A stretch of DNA of 64,000 nucleotides from Lepeophtheirus salmonis. Its lineage: Eukaryota; Arthropoda; Copepoda; Siphonostomatoida; Caligidae. The stretch spans positions 8,601,940-8,665,939 of the forward strand of contig NC_052131.2 of assembly GCF_016086655.4 (NCBI RefSeq), read 5' to 3'. Below, one piece after another: positions 1 to 12,779 of the stretch. Under the pieces are notes generated by a model. It had not been told where the DNA came from and ran no database searches. It saw only the letters and a list, made by a program, of their open reading frames with translations. The position numbers were made by a program, and so were the translations under genes. Position 1 is the stretch's first letter; every line of letters starts with the position of its first letter.

Positions 1-2510
1 CTATCTACTTTCATGGTCTCCAAAGTGCAAAAATATCTATAAAAATCGTGATCCCTCCCCTCCTACTCGAATAATATATTCTTTGCAGGCTTGTGAACGG
101 AATGCAAAATTGAGCAGTGTTTCCTGGAACGTCGTACATTCAATGAACGGAACATATTTTCTTAACACTGAACGCTAAAAATGAGATTTTAGCGTTCCGT
201 TCCAATAATTCATGGTCCTTTTGGACGGGGTGTTGTTGTCCGTGGGATAATTTCCCGGAAATAAAACTATGCAAATTCAGGGGTAATTTTTGAAATTGGA
301 AGGGACCTAAAGTCTCCACTCCTCCAGATATTAATATTCATGTAACTGTCCCTCCAAAAAGTACATCACTATTAATTATGTCCCTTTTACGCAGTAATAA
401 TTGAATTTCCCTTGTACTCAAGGAAACACATTCTCACGCTCTTTTTTATTTAAAGCTGGTGGCTTAAAGTACTTACGATTGATTGGATATATTGAGTTAG
501 ATATTATGTTTAACGTTACTGGCTGGAATCCAGGTTAATATTATTTCTATTAATCTTGGCTGCAATGTATTTTTTCAATGTTGCGTAAAAAAACTATATA
601 TTTGTATGAAAAATACACGAATCGTATACACAAAAGTTTATCAAATGATAGTCAACATTTCAAAGAGATATTACTTTATAAGCATTGAATTCAAATTTCT
701 GGGAGGAATTGAAATACCCAAGAGTGTGAACTGTAGTTTAAAAACTCTGTTTTATCTACTTGACTTAATTTGAATCATTATTGTCTTTGAATTTTAATTT
801 ATTAATTTCCTAATTCTATAAATGTGGTGGTGAATTTTGGCTACTTAAGTACAATTAGCGGCGCCTCCAAAGTATTAATCAGAATCATTTGTTCATTGAA
901 ATAAATTATAATTTGTTGGAAAATGTATTCCATGTTCAATTTTGAGAAAAATTATTCTAGCTTCATTCTGGGTTGACGTGCTACAAATATGCAATTTTAT
1001 TACAATGACTCAGTACTATTACGAGTTGGCTATAGCTATATAATATACCTTAATAATTAAGTATGACTTAATTAATCAATATTTACATATGAAATTAAGA
1101 GTAAATCGATAGACATCACAGCGGACATAGTTATTCTACTTCTTTGAAAATAAAATATTGTTATTTTTAGTTGGCTATTAGTGTTTTGAACTTTAGTTTG
1201 AATAATTTTTTTAGAGAAGTTATTTCCTGATTTTTTAAAGGTTGCAATAGTTAAAAATTGAATTGAACCTGCGGGCAAACTTATTCTATGTACCCAAAGC
1301 TTGACTGGTTTTTTAGTAATTAATCGAATGGTTCAAGTTTTGTTGTTATAGAAAAAAATATATATATCGGTTCTATCAATCAATTTTTATATAATATTGT
1401 ATTAATTATTTGATCTATATACAACAAGAGGCAAATTATAATATTTTCATTTCTTTTTCAACTTAATAATCATAAATACTTAATTAATTTTATGAGAAGT
1501 AACTATTTGTTAAGTTGATATTATCTTTACATTAGAGTGAATCATCTTCAGAAATGAAATTAATTCAATGAAAAAATAGACATATTAAAAGTACAGAAAT
1601 TGTATTGCAGAACCTCTGAAACATACTCCCTCAATGATTTACATCAATGCACAACTTTTCCCGATACCACGTTTTCAAAATTGAAATAATTGATCAAGCC
1701 CCATCAAAACGACGTACCCTGCGATACATATATTATAATTTCAACTTATGCACATAGGTAGATTTATCATGGAAATATGATTTCAAAGCCTTTTAATTAT
1801 ACGCAAATACATAATTTATACATATTTGAGATGTAAAGATTTTTGTAAAGTTGTTATATTTTAACCATCTGTATAATTTAATGCTCCATGATTTTTTACA
1901 AAGTGTATGTGTCAAAAATTGCTCTACTGGTAAATTGTTATGTGTACATATATATTAAAATTGTTGATGTTGTTGAATCTGATTATAGCCATTTAAAAAT
2001 ATAACTACTCTGTGCATACAATTCTTATTTTTTTACAACTTCATATTGTACTTATCAGAGTGTTATACTACATATCATCAAAAAATATCATGTTGTCATT
2101 GTCAGATGTAAATTGAATTATCTTCAATTTAAATGTCGCAAAATCAGTCCAAATTCCTTCTGTCAGGGTAATAGAACTTCAAAAAAATTGGGATTGCGAT
2201 TCACGATTACTTTTTCTATCTTAGTAGACTTCTCATCCCAGAATTTTACATCGATTCCAGATTTTACAAATATAAATATTCATCATGGTCAAAGACCCAT
2301 TCAAGGTATATACAAAGGTTATTGCGTAGATTGGTCAATGTTAAACTTTTTACACTTTGTACCATTATGGATAATCTTTTTTATATAGTACAGCCTGACC
2401 AAACAATTTGGAAACATTTATTCCAATTCACTTTGACACGTTGATTATTAAAAAATAAAAAAGTTAGGACAATAACTTCTCCTTGCATGAGATTAACTGT
2501 AAATACAAAA
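1..2510. other. Intergenic, no gene recognised
   Basis: AT-rich sequence with short open frames (for example 2113-2388) that show no family resemblance or codon pattern. A Helitron-like tail fragment (GCGGGCAAACTTATTCTA) is possible at 1271-1288. Confidence 0.5.
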
Positions 2511-2520
2511 CTTATTATTC

Positions 2521-3590
2521 AGAATGGCCTCCCCTTTTGTAGCCAACATTGGCTCTACACGGCCCATGAACGCCTTGCACAACGAAATCTGCAGACATAT
2601 TGGTCCCCTCCCTCTCTACTGTAGCTTTGAGAACTGACATATTTTTGTCAGGTGTCCCACAAAGCTTCCTCTGAACTTCAACCCAAACAGCATGCCCTGA
2701 AGCAAAATGTCACGTGATAAAGGAGAGTACATTTCCTATTTCTAGAATCCCCCATGTTTTTCTTGAACCAATGAGCTTCTGCGTGACGGAGCGAAATCTT
2801 GTTGCAAAAGTTAATTGTGCTCCCAGGGCTTAATCACTTTCTTCCGGGTTTAGGGAAGAATATTTGTTGATTTTGAGGCCTTTTTGATACCAATGAGGTT
2901 TCATGCCCTCCCATCGGAAGCAATAAAGCCAAGCACCATTGTCGAGCGAGATGTTTTGTTCTATGGGTTTGAGAAACATCTTCTGCATAGTAAGCGAGAA
3001 TTGGTCGTTTCTTGCACTCCTAACCTGGTCCAAATCTTCTTGCTTCAGAAAAAAAATGGACAAGAATATGAAGTATAAAATGTTAAAAATTCTGACCTCA
3101 GCCTTGTGGGCGTGTGATATGTTTAAATACTATTTTGAGCTATGGGTTTTAGTCATTATGTCCTCTATCACTAATACCGTGTCCATAGTGATACCATGCT
3201 GCCATGATGGCAGCTCGGAATGACTCCAAATTGGAATAAGAGGTGTGGTAGACATCCCAAACTACAAAGACCAGGGATTGGGGTTTGGGGTGGAGAACGG
3301 AAGAAAGACGTCAGCCATATGGTTGCTGGATAAGTTGTTTTTTTTGGCTGTATGGCGTTATAATGGACTTATTGATGTTGTAGACAGTCTGTATGGAGAT
3401 GTTAACAATATCTGCAGCCTTTTCAGCACTAACATCAGTGCAGGTGATTTTCTTAGTAATTGCCAGCTAATTATGTGTTCTAAAACATTTCTCAAGGATA
3501 TTTTGTAGACTTTTGTAAAGACAAATTTGCTTGAAAGGTCCTCAAGGAATCATACTCTTACCTGTTCCCCTATTGTTATTATCGACAGTT
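2521..3590 (-). pseudogene. Mariner/Tc1-type transposase relics, two C-terminal parts, frameshifted
   Basis: On the minus strand, 2521-2700 encodes a clear transposase C-terminus with VEVQRKLCGTPDKN followed by FVVQGVHGPCRANVGYKRGG and a stop at 2521. Above it lie QQDFAPS (DDE block 2, about 2800) and FRWEGMKPHWYQKGL (about 2880-2930), in different frames. Between 3110 and 3480 there is a helix-turn-helix-like ADIVNISIQTVYNINKS followed closely by NLESFRAAIMAAW, the end of another transposase whose catalytic core is missing. So at least two related elements are fused or one is rearranged. Many frameshifts make it non-functional. Confidence 0.75.
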
Positions 3591-3599
3591 TGCCCTAGT

Positions 3600-4560
3600 T
3601 GTCTGTCTGATAAATTCCTTCAAAAACTGAATAATTATACGTAAAATTTACTTATAAACTAAAAAGTTGATAAAGAGTTTACCACAATGAACATAAAAAA
3701 ATTTCACGTCAAACACAAGAAGAAAATTAAAAATACTCTTTTCAAAAATGATGAATTTCATTCTCATTAAAATCCGTGATTCACAATATCTATTGTTTAA
3801 TTCTGACTCATGAGGTAAGAAACACATACTTTTATAAATAAATACGTACATACACAAAAGCCAAAGACCTCTTAGAATCATGCATGCACTAAGACTTATT
3901 TTTACTTTCGTACGTAACTATATATTTGAGAATAAAATAGGAAGCAATCCGTGTGTATCCTTCCTTCTTGTCAAAATCAGGCATAATTCAGACTATCTAT
4001 GAATGTGTGACAAATGTGTGTCATATATATACAAAATAGTTTATTATAATTCTGGGAAATGATTAGTTAACGAAGAAAAATGTCAATTTGTTCGTTTTTG
4101 TACTACAAGAATATAATGTTTTGTGAAATATATACATATTATACAGTATGTTCCTGGAATGACTTGCAGATATGTTAAAATAAAAGAAACCAAAAATCAA
4201 CCTGGTAATCTTGACAATTTGCAGAATGTTTTAGAGTAGAGCGGGTTTTCTGTCCTTAGGTTTCATTTCTTTTGAAGTATTCGAAAATATTACTTTCTAT
4301 GATCAAATATCATTTTTTGAAAAAGGTTATCCCAAAAATTCAACATAAATTATAAAAAAAAATACTCTTCCAGCCCCTCCCCCCCCCTCAATCCACAGAA
4401 ATAAAAGGACGGCTATGTTTATAGTTGTAAATAGCATGACCTACCAATATACTAAAACAGTTAGCTGAAATATAACATGGTAACCTCGACAATATCAAGA
4501 ATGTTTGGGAGAAAAAAACCCATATTAGATTACCTTTAAACATCCATGAGAGGAAGGAAT
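3600..4560. other. Intergenic, no gene recognised
   Basis: AT-rich. A CCAGCCCCTCCCCCCCC border-like string at 4371 may be a remnant of the GC-ended repeat. Confidence 0.45.
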
Positions 4561-5060
4561 TAAACACAAATCATATGGACTGGAGGAGTTGTAGCCCCCC
4601 TTCCCCTCCCCTACACACAAAGAAAAGTGGAATTTTTTTCTTTTTACTAAATTTTTTTTTTTTTTTTTTCAAAAAATTGAATACATGAAATTTATTTTAG
4701 TATTTAATTTTTTTAAATTAGTTTTCCGTAAATACCTCTAGATTTTTTAATATTTTTCTAAATAATTTTTGAAACTTTTTACAAAAAAATTAATTTTTCT
4801 GTAAAAAATTGTGGATTTTTGCAATATTTTTTCTGAAAAATTTAATATTTGAAATTTTTTTCAAAAAATATATAATTTTTGTGTAAATAGGAGTGGATTT
4901 TTGATTTTTTTTCTTCTAAAAATGTAATTTTTGTTTGAATAGGAATGAATTTTTGGAAAAAATTTATATCACGAAATTTGAATTTTTTTTTTTTTTCAAA
5001 AAAAATCCAAATATTATTCCAATGTTGATCCTCCATTCTACTCTTAGTTCATACCTACAA
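4560..5060. repeat. AT-rich repeat with GC-rich ends (AAAAATTT family)
   Basis: A GC-rich border (TTGTAGCCCCCCTTCCCCTC) opens about 400 bp of alternating A- and T-runs of the type TTTTTCCAAAAAATTTAATATTTG. Other copies are listed separately. Apparent open frames inside it are low-complexity Phe/Lys strings and not genes. Confidence 0.6.
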
Positions 5061-7030
5061 TTAGAAACCTTCCCCTCCAACAAATCATCAACGTTACTCT
5101 CCGTCATTTATGAGCACAGGTACTTTATACTTAGTTGTGCCCTGTTCCTCCAGATTTCAAAAATAATTTTAACTGCTTTGAAAACTAAAAATAAACAATG
5201 GTCAGTTTATCAACTAGGAAAAAATATGGCATTTGTTACAAAACTGATTGCAAATATTATCTTAAAAATCTAATAACATTACAAAAGTCAATATAATATA
5301 TAGATAAATTCCCCAGCAACAGCTGACACGAGATCATGCAATAAGAGCACCCTCAAGAAAAACTTCCTCTCTCTATACATTCTATGAAAATATTTACCTC
5401 ACCTGTACAAAAATTTATATTTTATTTGTTGTCAGCAAATGAAAAAATCGCTTCCGATTCGACACGTAGGCGAAGTGAAACTAATCATACATGAATCATT
5501 TGACTCCAGGCTTAACAATTCTTAACAATATTTCAACTACATTGATCTTTTTTATTTTATATTTCTAATATTGATGATGACTGAATCAGAGCTCTGGCTA
5601 TTTAGTTTACACATTACTCGCAGTTAAAAGTTTAGTCAAACAACGACTTTAGATATGAATTGGACTCGAGCTTAAAGACTCGATACTCCTATTTTGAACT
5701 CCTAAATAACTCTGTTTTTGGACTTTATGTGTCATTTTTTAACTGGAATAACGAGTGCTATCCAGTTGATGGGAACAATTTATTTGCTATGGTCACATTT
5801 ATAGAAAGATATACACTCTTTTGATTGACTAAGACACGTATACGAGAACTTTTTTTTCTCCTTGTAGTAGGAGAAACGTCAAGAAACATTATCATTAGAT
5901 GGGGAATATTTTGAAAGCAAGCTTTTGTTTATGAGTAAATCCTTGATAAAGATTTAGATCGTAAGCCAAGTAATATTTTTATATACATTTTGGTCCAGAA
6001 CTATAATTCCATCAAAAAGTTAAATAACTCAAATATTATGGTTTGTATTTGAAAAATATACATTAATACTTTGTTACATGTTTAATTTCTCTGACAATTG
6101 ACGAATATCTAATTCAATTTGCTTTTTCTGATCAACATTGTATAGACTTGACTCGTCACTGACTTGAGCAAATACGCACAACATATTACTGATTTTTTTG
6201 CACACGCAGCTACACTTGTAGAGCCTGAAAAACTGCATGTGCCTTTCTCTTCACCATATTCGACATCCTAAAGTCAGGAATCTTATGATCAGATGAAGAG
6301 GGAGGCCAAAATTAGACAGAATGTTTTTTGCAGCATTCTCTACTTCATTGACAGTGTGTGATGAGCAATCCTGCATATTGTATATCGCAATATTTCTGAC
6401 TTGGCTAACGAAAATTCTACAGACACTTAATTTAGTTACATAGTGTATAAGATTAAGTGTTATATATTTATACAATAAGCTAGCTCATAATGGTAACAGA
6501 AAATAAGATAACATCTCTAATATTTTGTGAAATATTCAACCTATTGACTGACATGAAAAAATTTTCATAAGTGTATTGTGAAACAATTCATTCGAATTCT
6601 GTCATAGTATGTTGATAGATTTTTCGACAATGTTTTATTGTTTTAGGCATAAATTTTGCATACACAAAATATGTTAAATATATTATTTTCATATAATTAT
6701 TCATTCATCATGTCAAAAATGTACTCCAGCTCTAATTTACCATATGTCTTATTTACCTATCCCCTAGGTACCTAATTACTTACATATTTATAAAGTATAA
6801 AGGATCATAGAATGTGTTGAAATTTGAGCCTGTCAGATATATATTTCTTTTTACCAACTATGTAAGGGTCAAAATCAGATGTGGGGACACAATATTTACA
6901 TAATCAAAGACTTCAGACTTGAACTGAACTCAACTCGGTAAAGTTTTTAAAAGGACCCTATATTTCTTTTATCTGGATTCAAGAATTTCGTGCCCACAAC
7001 TGGAAGAAATTTCCTTAATCCTAGTGCAAA
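5060..7030. other. Intergenic, repeat fragments only
   Basis: Besides the 5.66-kb repeat copy, weak GACTTG/GACTCG matches lie near 6140 and 6905. Nothing else is recognised. Confidence 0.45.
5655..5760 (+). repeat. GACTCG/ACTTGG dispersed repeat, fragment
   Basis: GGACTCGAGCTTAAAGACTCG and a following GGACTT block match the copy at 47130-47428. It is a short fragment. Confidence 0.5.
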
Positions 7031-7625
7031 TTTCTTCTGATATAATCCAAGTATGCCCCGTTCTGTTTGATGACTTGTTGCAACGATAATCCAACTTCAT
7101 AATGTCATTCTCAAGGAAGCCCTTGTCCCTAATGGTAAAAAACTTGGACAGTCAATTTTTACAGGCCTCTATTGAGGCCAAATTCACCAAAGCGTGTTGA
7201 TAATAGACAGGAACGGGTAGTTATCACTAGGTGCCATAACCAAACTGTAGGGTGAATGCATAAGAACCAGCTTCAAACGGCCGAGTTGTATGCAACAGGG
7301 GAAATAATTAAGCGGAAAAAAGTACCTCGAACCACCATTGTCCAACATGCACCGTCCCCGTATACATAAAAATCGCTTTTGACGCGTTTTTCCCTTTCAG
7401 GCAGTAAAAATGTAAAATATGGCGAATTTCTTCCTTTGACACCTCCATACTTGACGCACAATAATTCACGACTGAACCAGCTAAGCGAAATACTGTCCAA
7501 ATAGTATTTGTAACATACCCTCACACCTTTATAATGCTATATAGTATGATCTGATGTGACTAATAATGAACATGATAGACTTAGTTTAAAAATTGGGAGG
7601 GAAATACAAAATTACTTATTCCCCA
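7030..7625 (-). pseudogene. Mariner-like element relic with internal deletion
   Basis: Read on the minus strand, an N-terminal segment beginning near 7442 reads SKEEIRHILHFYCLKGKNAS, the first helices of a mariner HTH. After a deletion the frame resumes near 7270 with HSPYSLVMAPSDNYPFLSI, the DDE motif block usually 'HPPYSPDLAPSDYHLF'. It ends with FFTIRDKGF...ENDIMKL and a QNGAY-like block near 7040-7160. The upstream 180 bases (7443-7625) match the flank of a second copy at 63255-63455. The catalytic region between HTH and the last Asp is largely gone. Confidence 0.75.
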
Positions 7626-7664
7626 TACTAATATATTGCCTGTCCTCATAAAACATTGATGAGC

Positions 7665-7820
7665 GGATAAGACTCATGACTTGACTTGGATTCGAAATCT
7701 ATTTTACCGACTCAAGAAAAACCTTAACATTAGGAGATCAAAAGAAATCTGAGGACTCGATAAAAGACTTGATACCCAATTTGGAATTAAGATATTATGA
7801 CTTTTTCCCACCTCTGGTTA
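7665..7820 (+). repeat. GACTCG/ACTTGG dispersed repeat
   Basis: GACTTGACTTGGATTCG, GAGGACTCGATAAAAGACTTG and the terminus ACTTTTTCCCACCTCTGG are shared with the 47.1-47.4 kb copy. Confidence 0.6.
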
Positions 7821-8317
7821 AAATACCGATAATTGATTAATCGGCCAATTTCGTTTGAGAGTTCCAATAATCCAAGAAAATTCCAAACACAACCATGTTT
7901 ATAACTCTATAATGTTCCCAATCCCCTTTGCAAAGCGAATAGACCAACTACTAGGACTTTGAAATCAGTTTTGTTTTGTTGATGGTCAATGTGTCCTCAA
8001 ACTTGACGTTATTCTGGTTGCTATTTTTTTTAATAAATAGTATATTGTGGTATCAGAGTACTGATGGATTTAAAACAATTATAAAATAACTAAATGGGTG
8101 TTGAAATCTTTTTTCTTGAAGTATTAGAACGTCATCAAAATATTCAGTCATGAAGTATAAAAGTTGAACTTATTTGCAGGAATGACGGAACTAAGAACGT
8201 TTCGGGCTTCAATACTAAAAATAAAATAAAATAAAAAACTTTTCATGTGATTCTTAGAAGAAGAAACAAGGAAATAAACTTAAAAATTAAAATAATATGA
8301 AGTGGAAAAATGTTCTT

Positions 8318-8632
8318 ATACTGCAAGTCCAAGTCGAGTCTTAAGTTTGCGCTCACAATTCCAAGAAGTTAAGTCCTTAAAGATTGATTTCGAGCTCGTT
8401 TCAAGTCCATCATTATACTATAGGATTAATAGTGTAGAGGCTTTTTTTGAGTTATGTATAAATTGCTTTGAAGTATGTAGTATCATTTGAATTGTAAGTT
8501 TAAGCTATGGAGTCCAATTCAATTTTCGAGTCTTTGATTTTGAAATTAAGTAGAGTATATAAAGTCTTCAAAGTATGGAATTAAGTGCAAGTCGAGCCAC
8601 AAGTCACAACTCCAAGTCCACAGCTCTAATAA
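8318..8632 (-). repeat. GACTCG/ACTTGG dispersed repeat, reverse orientation
   Basis: CAAGTCCAAGTCGAGTCTTAA opens the copy and CAAGTCGAGCCACAAGTCAC lies near the other end, which closes with CTCTAATAACAATTA. It is the reverse complement of the + copies and one of the longest, at about 315 bp. Confidence 0.6.
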
Positions 8633-8639
8633 CAATTAC

Positions 8640-10118
8640 TCTTTCAAATACATATATAAAATTAATAGAAATTGAATGTATTTAAATGTAGTCATTTCCG
8701 ATTGATGAGTCAAATGATACCCAGTAGTAAAGGAAAACATGAACCACAAGGGCTTCTTCTTCTTAATACTTCTCACCCCCTCTACCTTATATACATACAT
8801 ATATCCATTGTACAAGCTATAGATGTACACACGCTTCGTACATACGTAGAAGTACATTACTCGACTAGTAGCTAAATGCATCAATACCAACGCCGCAAAG
8901 AGGGTTGGTTCATCTCGCACTCCCTCCCTCCCTGGTGGAAATAAGTATACATTAATTTCTTATAAACATATATTTTTTCCGAATAAATATTATTTCAATG
9001 TTGGTTTTAACTCCGTGAAGTTAGTTAGGCAGTGAATCTCGAAACATACGTCGTGACAAAAATACTATCCCAAAAAAAAAAAAAATAATAATTTCAATTT
9101 ATTTATCCTAGAGTATAAGTAAATTGAAGGAATAATCTCTACAAAAAAAATATTTTTTTTTGAAAAACGATCTTCCAAGAAACATCAACAATTATCAACA
9201 CAACTTTAAAAATTGTACTTCTTTGGAAGATACTTTTGGATATATTTTTCATCTTACTAGAATTAATTTGGCTTGTTGTAAGTGATTTCATAGTAATAAA
9301 ATCTAATATTTTTTATATTAGGTGCACAAAATTATAATTTTGTACACCGAAAAATTGGAAATTTTTTGACATTTTCACAAAGAAACTTTTGATATTTTTT
9401 TAAAAAGGCGTTTCTTCATTTTTTTTCTTCTTTGTTATACATATAAATATCTACGTTGAATGTCAAACATTATTGCAAAAAAAAAAGAGAGTTTGAGAAA
9501 TTAGAAAGTTTTTTTTTTTCTATTTATTTATTTTTTATCATCTTAAATAGCAATAATAATAAGAAAACAAACGAAGAAGCGAATAAAAAGGAAATGACAG
9601 AGTGTTTCAATAAGAAGGGATGGAAAAATTTAAAAGAAATTTTTAATATAATTTTTTATATACATAGAATATTCCCATTTGAGGTGATTGAACTTAATAA
9701 AAGAATTAGATTGATTATGTAGTTTATACTATAGTAAAATATAATTTTTGTTCAAGATGTTTATTCATGTAGAAACTGTTACAAAAAGCAAAACAAAAAA
9801 GGTGAAAAATTTCACACGGAAATAAATGGGAATTGTACTTTTTTATTGTGATATAGGTAAAATTACCTGATTTTCTTTCGGATTCTATTAAAAAGTAAGT
9901 CATCTGTTTGTAAAAAAAAAGGAACTAATATAAAAACAAAAAATAATAATAGCAATACATACAGTCAAAGTACCGTTTCTCTAGAAATCTAATGCTACCT
10001 TCAACATCCTCCGGATTGATGCAGAAGAGAATTAAAGGCATATCATAAAAAATAAAAAACTCTGTGCAAATTTTTTCTTACTTTTTTGTACCTATTATAG
10101 TATACACATTTACATATC
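8640..10118. other. Intergenic upstream of the modular gene
   Basis: Low-complexity poly-A and poly-T tracts. Lysine/phenylalanine-rich open frames here reflect base composition. A promoter or upstream exon of the 10.1-kb gene is expected but was not identified. Confidence 0.45.
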
Positions 10119-12265
10119 ATGTACATATATACGACCATGTTTCAGATCTACAAGAGTCTTTGGATATCTCTGTGTATTTTTTTTATTTTTTGGAAAAAAA
10201 AAATTAAAAAAAAACCAAGCTTCATAATTCATCCTCCTCCTCAAAAGAACTTGATCTCCTCCACGCAAGAACCAACGCCGCCTTCAGCTCCTCCTCTTCC
10301 TCCTCTATCCCGTCGTTCTCCCTCTGAACTTATATACGTTCGAGTAATAGAAAGATCTCCGTCCTCACTCAAACCACCCTTTAAATCCAGTATGCCCTCT
10401 GCCTCATCTGCTCAACCCCCTATCTCACGTCGTGTACCAAATAAAGGAGGGAGTCAGAGTAGCAGTCGTAACTCGAGCCATAACTCTTCAGTCGCTTCCA
10501 TCAAAAGTACGTCGAGTACCTCTAGTCCAAGCATGGGAACCTCTAGTTTCATGGTTGGAAGGGAGAGAGACAGAAGTGCGGAAATGGAAATGTTTAGGTG
10601 AGAGATATTTTTTGTTATATACATATATGTGGTGCGTATACATAGAAACAATCTTGAAAAAAAAATCAAAAACAACTTAAAAATATTTATATTATACATA
10701 ACATATAACCTAATATTCCATACAATTATTTGAGTTAGTTCTAGGCTTTATATTCAAAATTGATGGAGTGATTTAAGATATCCAAGAACTATAGATATAG
10801 TTTAAGACTTTTATTTGTTTTTAAAAACAAATAAAAGTCCCGAAACGGCTCTTTTCAACCTTAAAATCGATCAATTTCTTATTCTTTTATTATGACAATC
10901 AATTTTGTGAAGTGCAATTATTCCTAAGAAGAATAGTTTATTGCTAGAAATGGACTCTAATTCGTCGAAAAATACAGAAGTAATCCATATTCAGTTTTGG
11001 AGAGAGAAAAAAAAATTTGCTTTTATGTTGACGGGCCACATATTTATAATACTTTATTTTTTGTATTCTTTTTTTTTTCACCTTCGTATATTTATTCACT
11101 TGAAAAAGTAATGATTAACAATTATTAATTCATTAATCAATCAATGAAATGTTCTTATTTTCATATTCAAATATAACATTTTTTTGCATACATTTTGAAG
11201 CTTCAGAAATAGGACCGCAGAAAGAGAATTGTTTAGGTAATTGCATTTTTTTTTTTTTTTGTTCTGGTTAAAAATACAATATTTTAATTTGCACATTTGT
11301 GTGGGTCTTTTGCTTAGACTGGGTTCTGCATACTTTTTTAAGTTCAATTCCAAATGTTCAATAAATATAATAATAATACATTAATTCAAAAAAATTTCAA
11401 AATCATCTAATCCGCACTTTCCTTCTTTTCTACTTTTTTTTAATGCCTTTCATTTTGACTTAATGTCATAGCATTGAGCTATTTGGAGATAGTTTTTGGT
11501 AAGATATATTTGTACATATACCTATATAGTTTATTACAACAAGAGGTAAAAAGAGAAACGTATCTTTTCTTCACCCTGACAAATTTCTTTCAAATTTGAA
11601 AACAACCATTTCCAAAAACCAAATTTTAACTATACTTTTTATAGCCAAAGTCGGAAACCCCGCTCAAATTACCGCCGCCCCTCAAATCTTGGACTATCTA
11701 CAACACCCCTGCCTAACAAAACAGAGTCCAATGCATACTGTGCACGGGCTGTAAGCCGTGATCATATTGTTAAAGCCATTCCGGATCATTTGAAACTTGA
11801 AGGAGAGTTTGAAAAGTCCACTGAGCTCAAAGCAAACTTTAGAAACCTGAGTCCTGCTCGACCCATTATTTTTAAGATTAAGGACCATTTAAAGGTAACT
11901 TAAGCTGAATCCTCGTCACTAGAGAATGATTCTCATTTATTTGTATTCTGTTATAGCCGGAAGGTGATCTCTTTGCTGACTCGGAGTCCTCTACACAATA
12001 TCGTAATTTAAAGCCTGCAAGACCTATTATTCACCGAATGAGGGATCATGCTGCATATGTTCAACCCCAAGGAGGCATGATGGAAAGGTTGGGAGATTTA
12101 ATTTATTCATAATAATCATGTGTATTTACATTTGTTGATTTTTACAGCTCAGAATATAGAGGAAGCTTCCAAAAATCCATGGTACGAGGTGACAGAGCCG
12201 CTCCAGATTGGATTACAAATTTCGCTAAAGTAACAATCGATGGAGGGGACTCTACTCGTCAATAA
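10119..12265 (+). CDS. Four-exon gene for a Pro/Ser-rich protein with repeated 'DHLKxEG..PARP' modules
   Basis: Exons 10119-10597, 11645-11894, 11957-12087 and 12148-12265 join in phase through GT-AG introns and end at TAA 12263-12265, giving about 325 codons if the first ATG is used. The first exon encodes Pro-rich then Ser/Thr-rich sequence of low complexity. Its first 30 or so codons look intronic, so the real start may be an upstream exon, or ATG 10390. The C-terminal part has three modules: IPDHLKLEGEFEKS with SPARP, IKDHLKPEGDLF with KPARP, and a diverged MRDHAAYVQPQGG with RAAP. Repeats of the form D-x-L-K-x-E-G-x-F followed by an aromatic and Pro-x-Arg-Pro resemble microtubule-associated Mn-type modules (MAP6/SAXO-like proteins) of animals. 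That resemblance is from memory and the function is an inference. AATAAA lies at 12276-12281. The upstream promoter was not identified. Confidence 0.8.
10598..11644 (+). other. Intron 1 of the modular gene, with a perfect 34-bp palindrome
   Basis: The intron runs from GTGAGA at 10598 to TATAG at 11644. It is AT-rich and non-coding. At 10806-10839 it contains two 17-base arms that are exact reverse complements with no spacer. Confidence 0.7.
10806..10839. repeat. Perfect 34-bp palindrome without spacer
   Basis: GACTTTTATTTGTTTTT is followed at once by its exact reverse complement. It lies in intron 1 of the modular gene. Confidence 0.9.
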
Positions 12266-12779
12266 TGCTAAACATAATAAATTATGATACTTGTAGTAGT
12301 AAAAAAAAAACCCGTAAAATATCTACATCAACACATTATCAACACAATGTCTTATAATTAATGTACATAAATACATAATTATCCTCCTAATGTATATACA
12401 TTAACTGTTATGATTATTATATAATATTTTTATGTATATATTCTGTTTATGTTTTTCAATTATAAAAAAAACAACTTTTGAATGAAGTTAATTTTTTCTT
12501 GTTAATGTTTGATGAGGAACAAAGATCAATACATTTTTGGTTTTAAAATGATTCATTTTTTGTTATTTTTATTTTAGTAAGTAATTATTAATTCAGAGTT
12601 CTTAAATATGGACAGTAACACATGGCCTAAAAATTCCCCAGCTTCACAAATGGATGGCACAATTTTTTTAAATCCACCTCATTTTCAGTGTATACCAACC
12701 TTTCTAAAGACAGTTATCAATATACCTTGAAAATCTGGTATTTAGTTTGTGAGTTATTGTACATGCTAAGTGTGACGCT

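Noticed and set aside
9456..9722. 88-codon Lys/Asn-rich frame
   Set aside because: Composition follows the A-rich DNA; no conserved text, neighbour or signal supports it.
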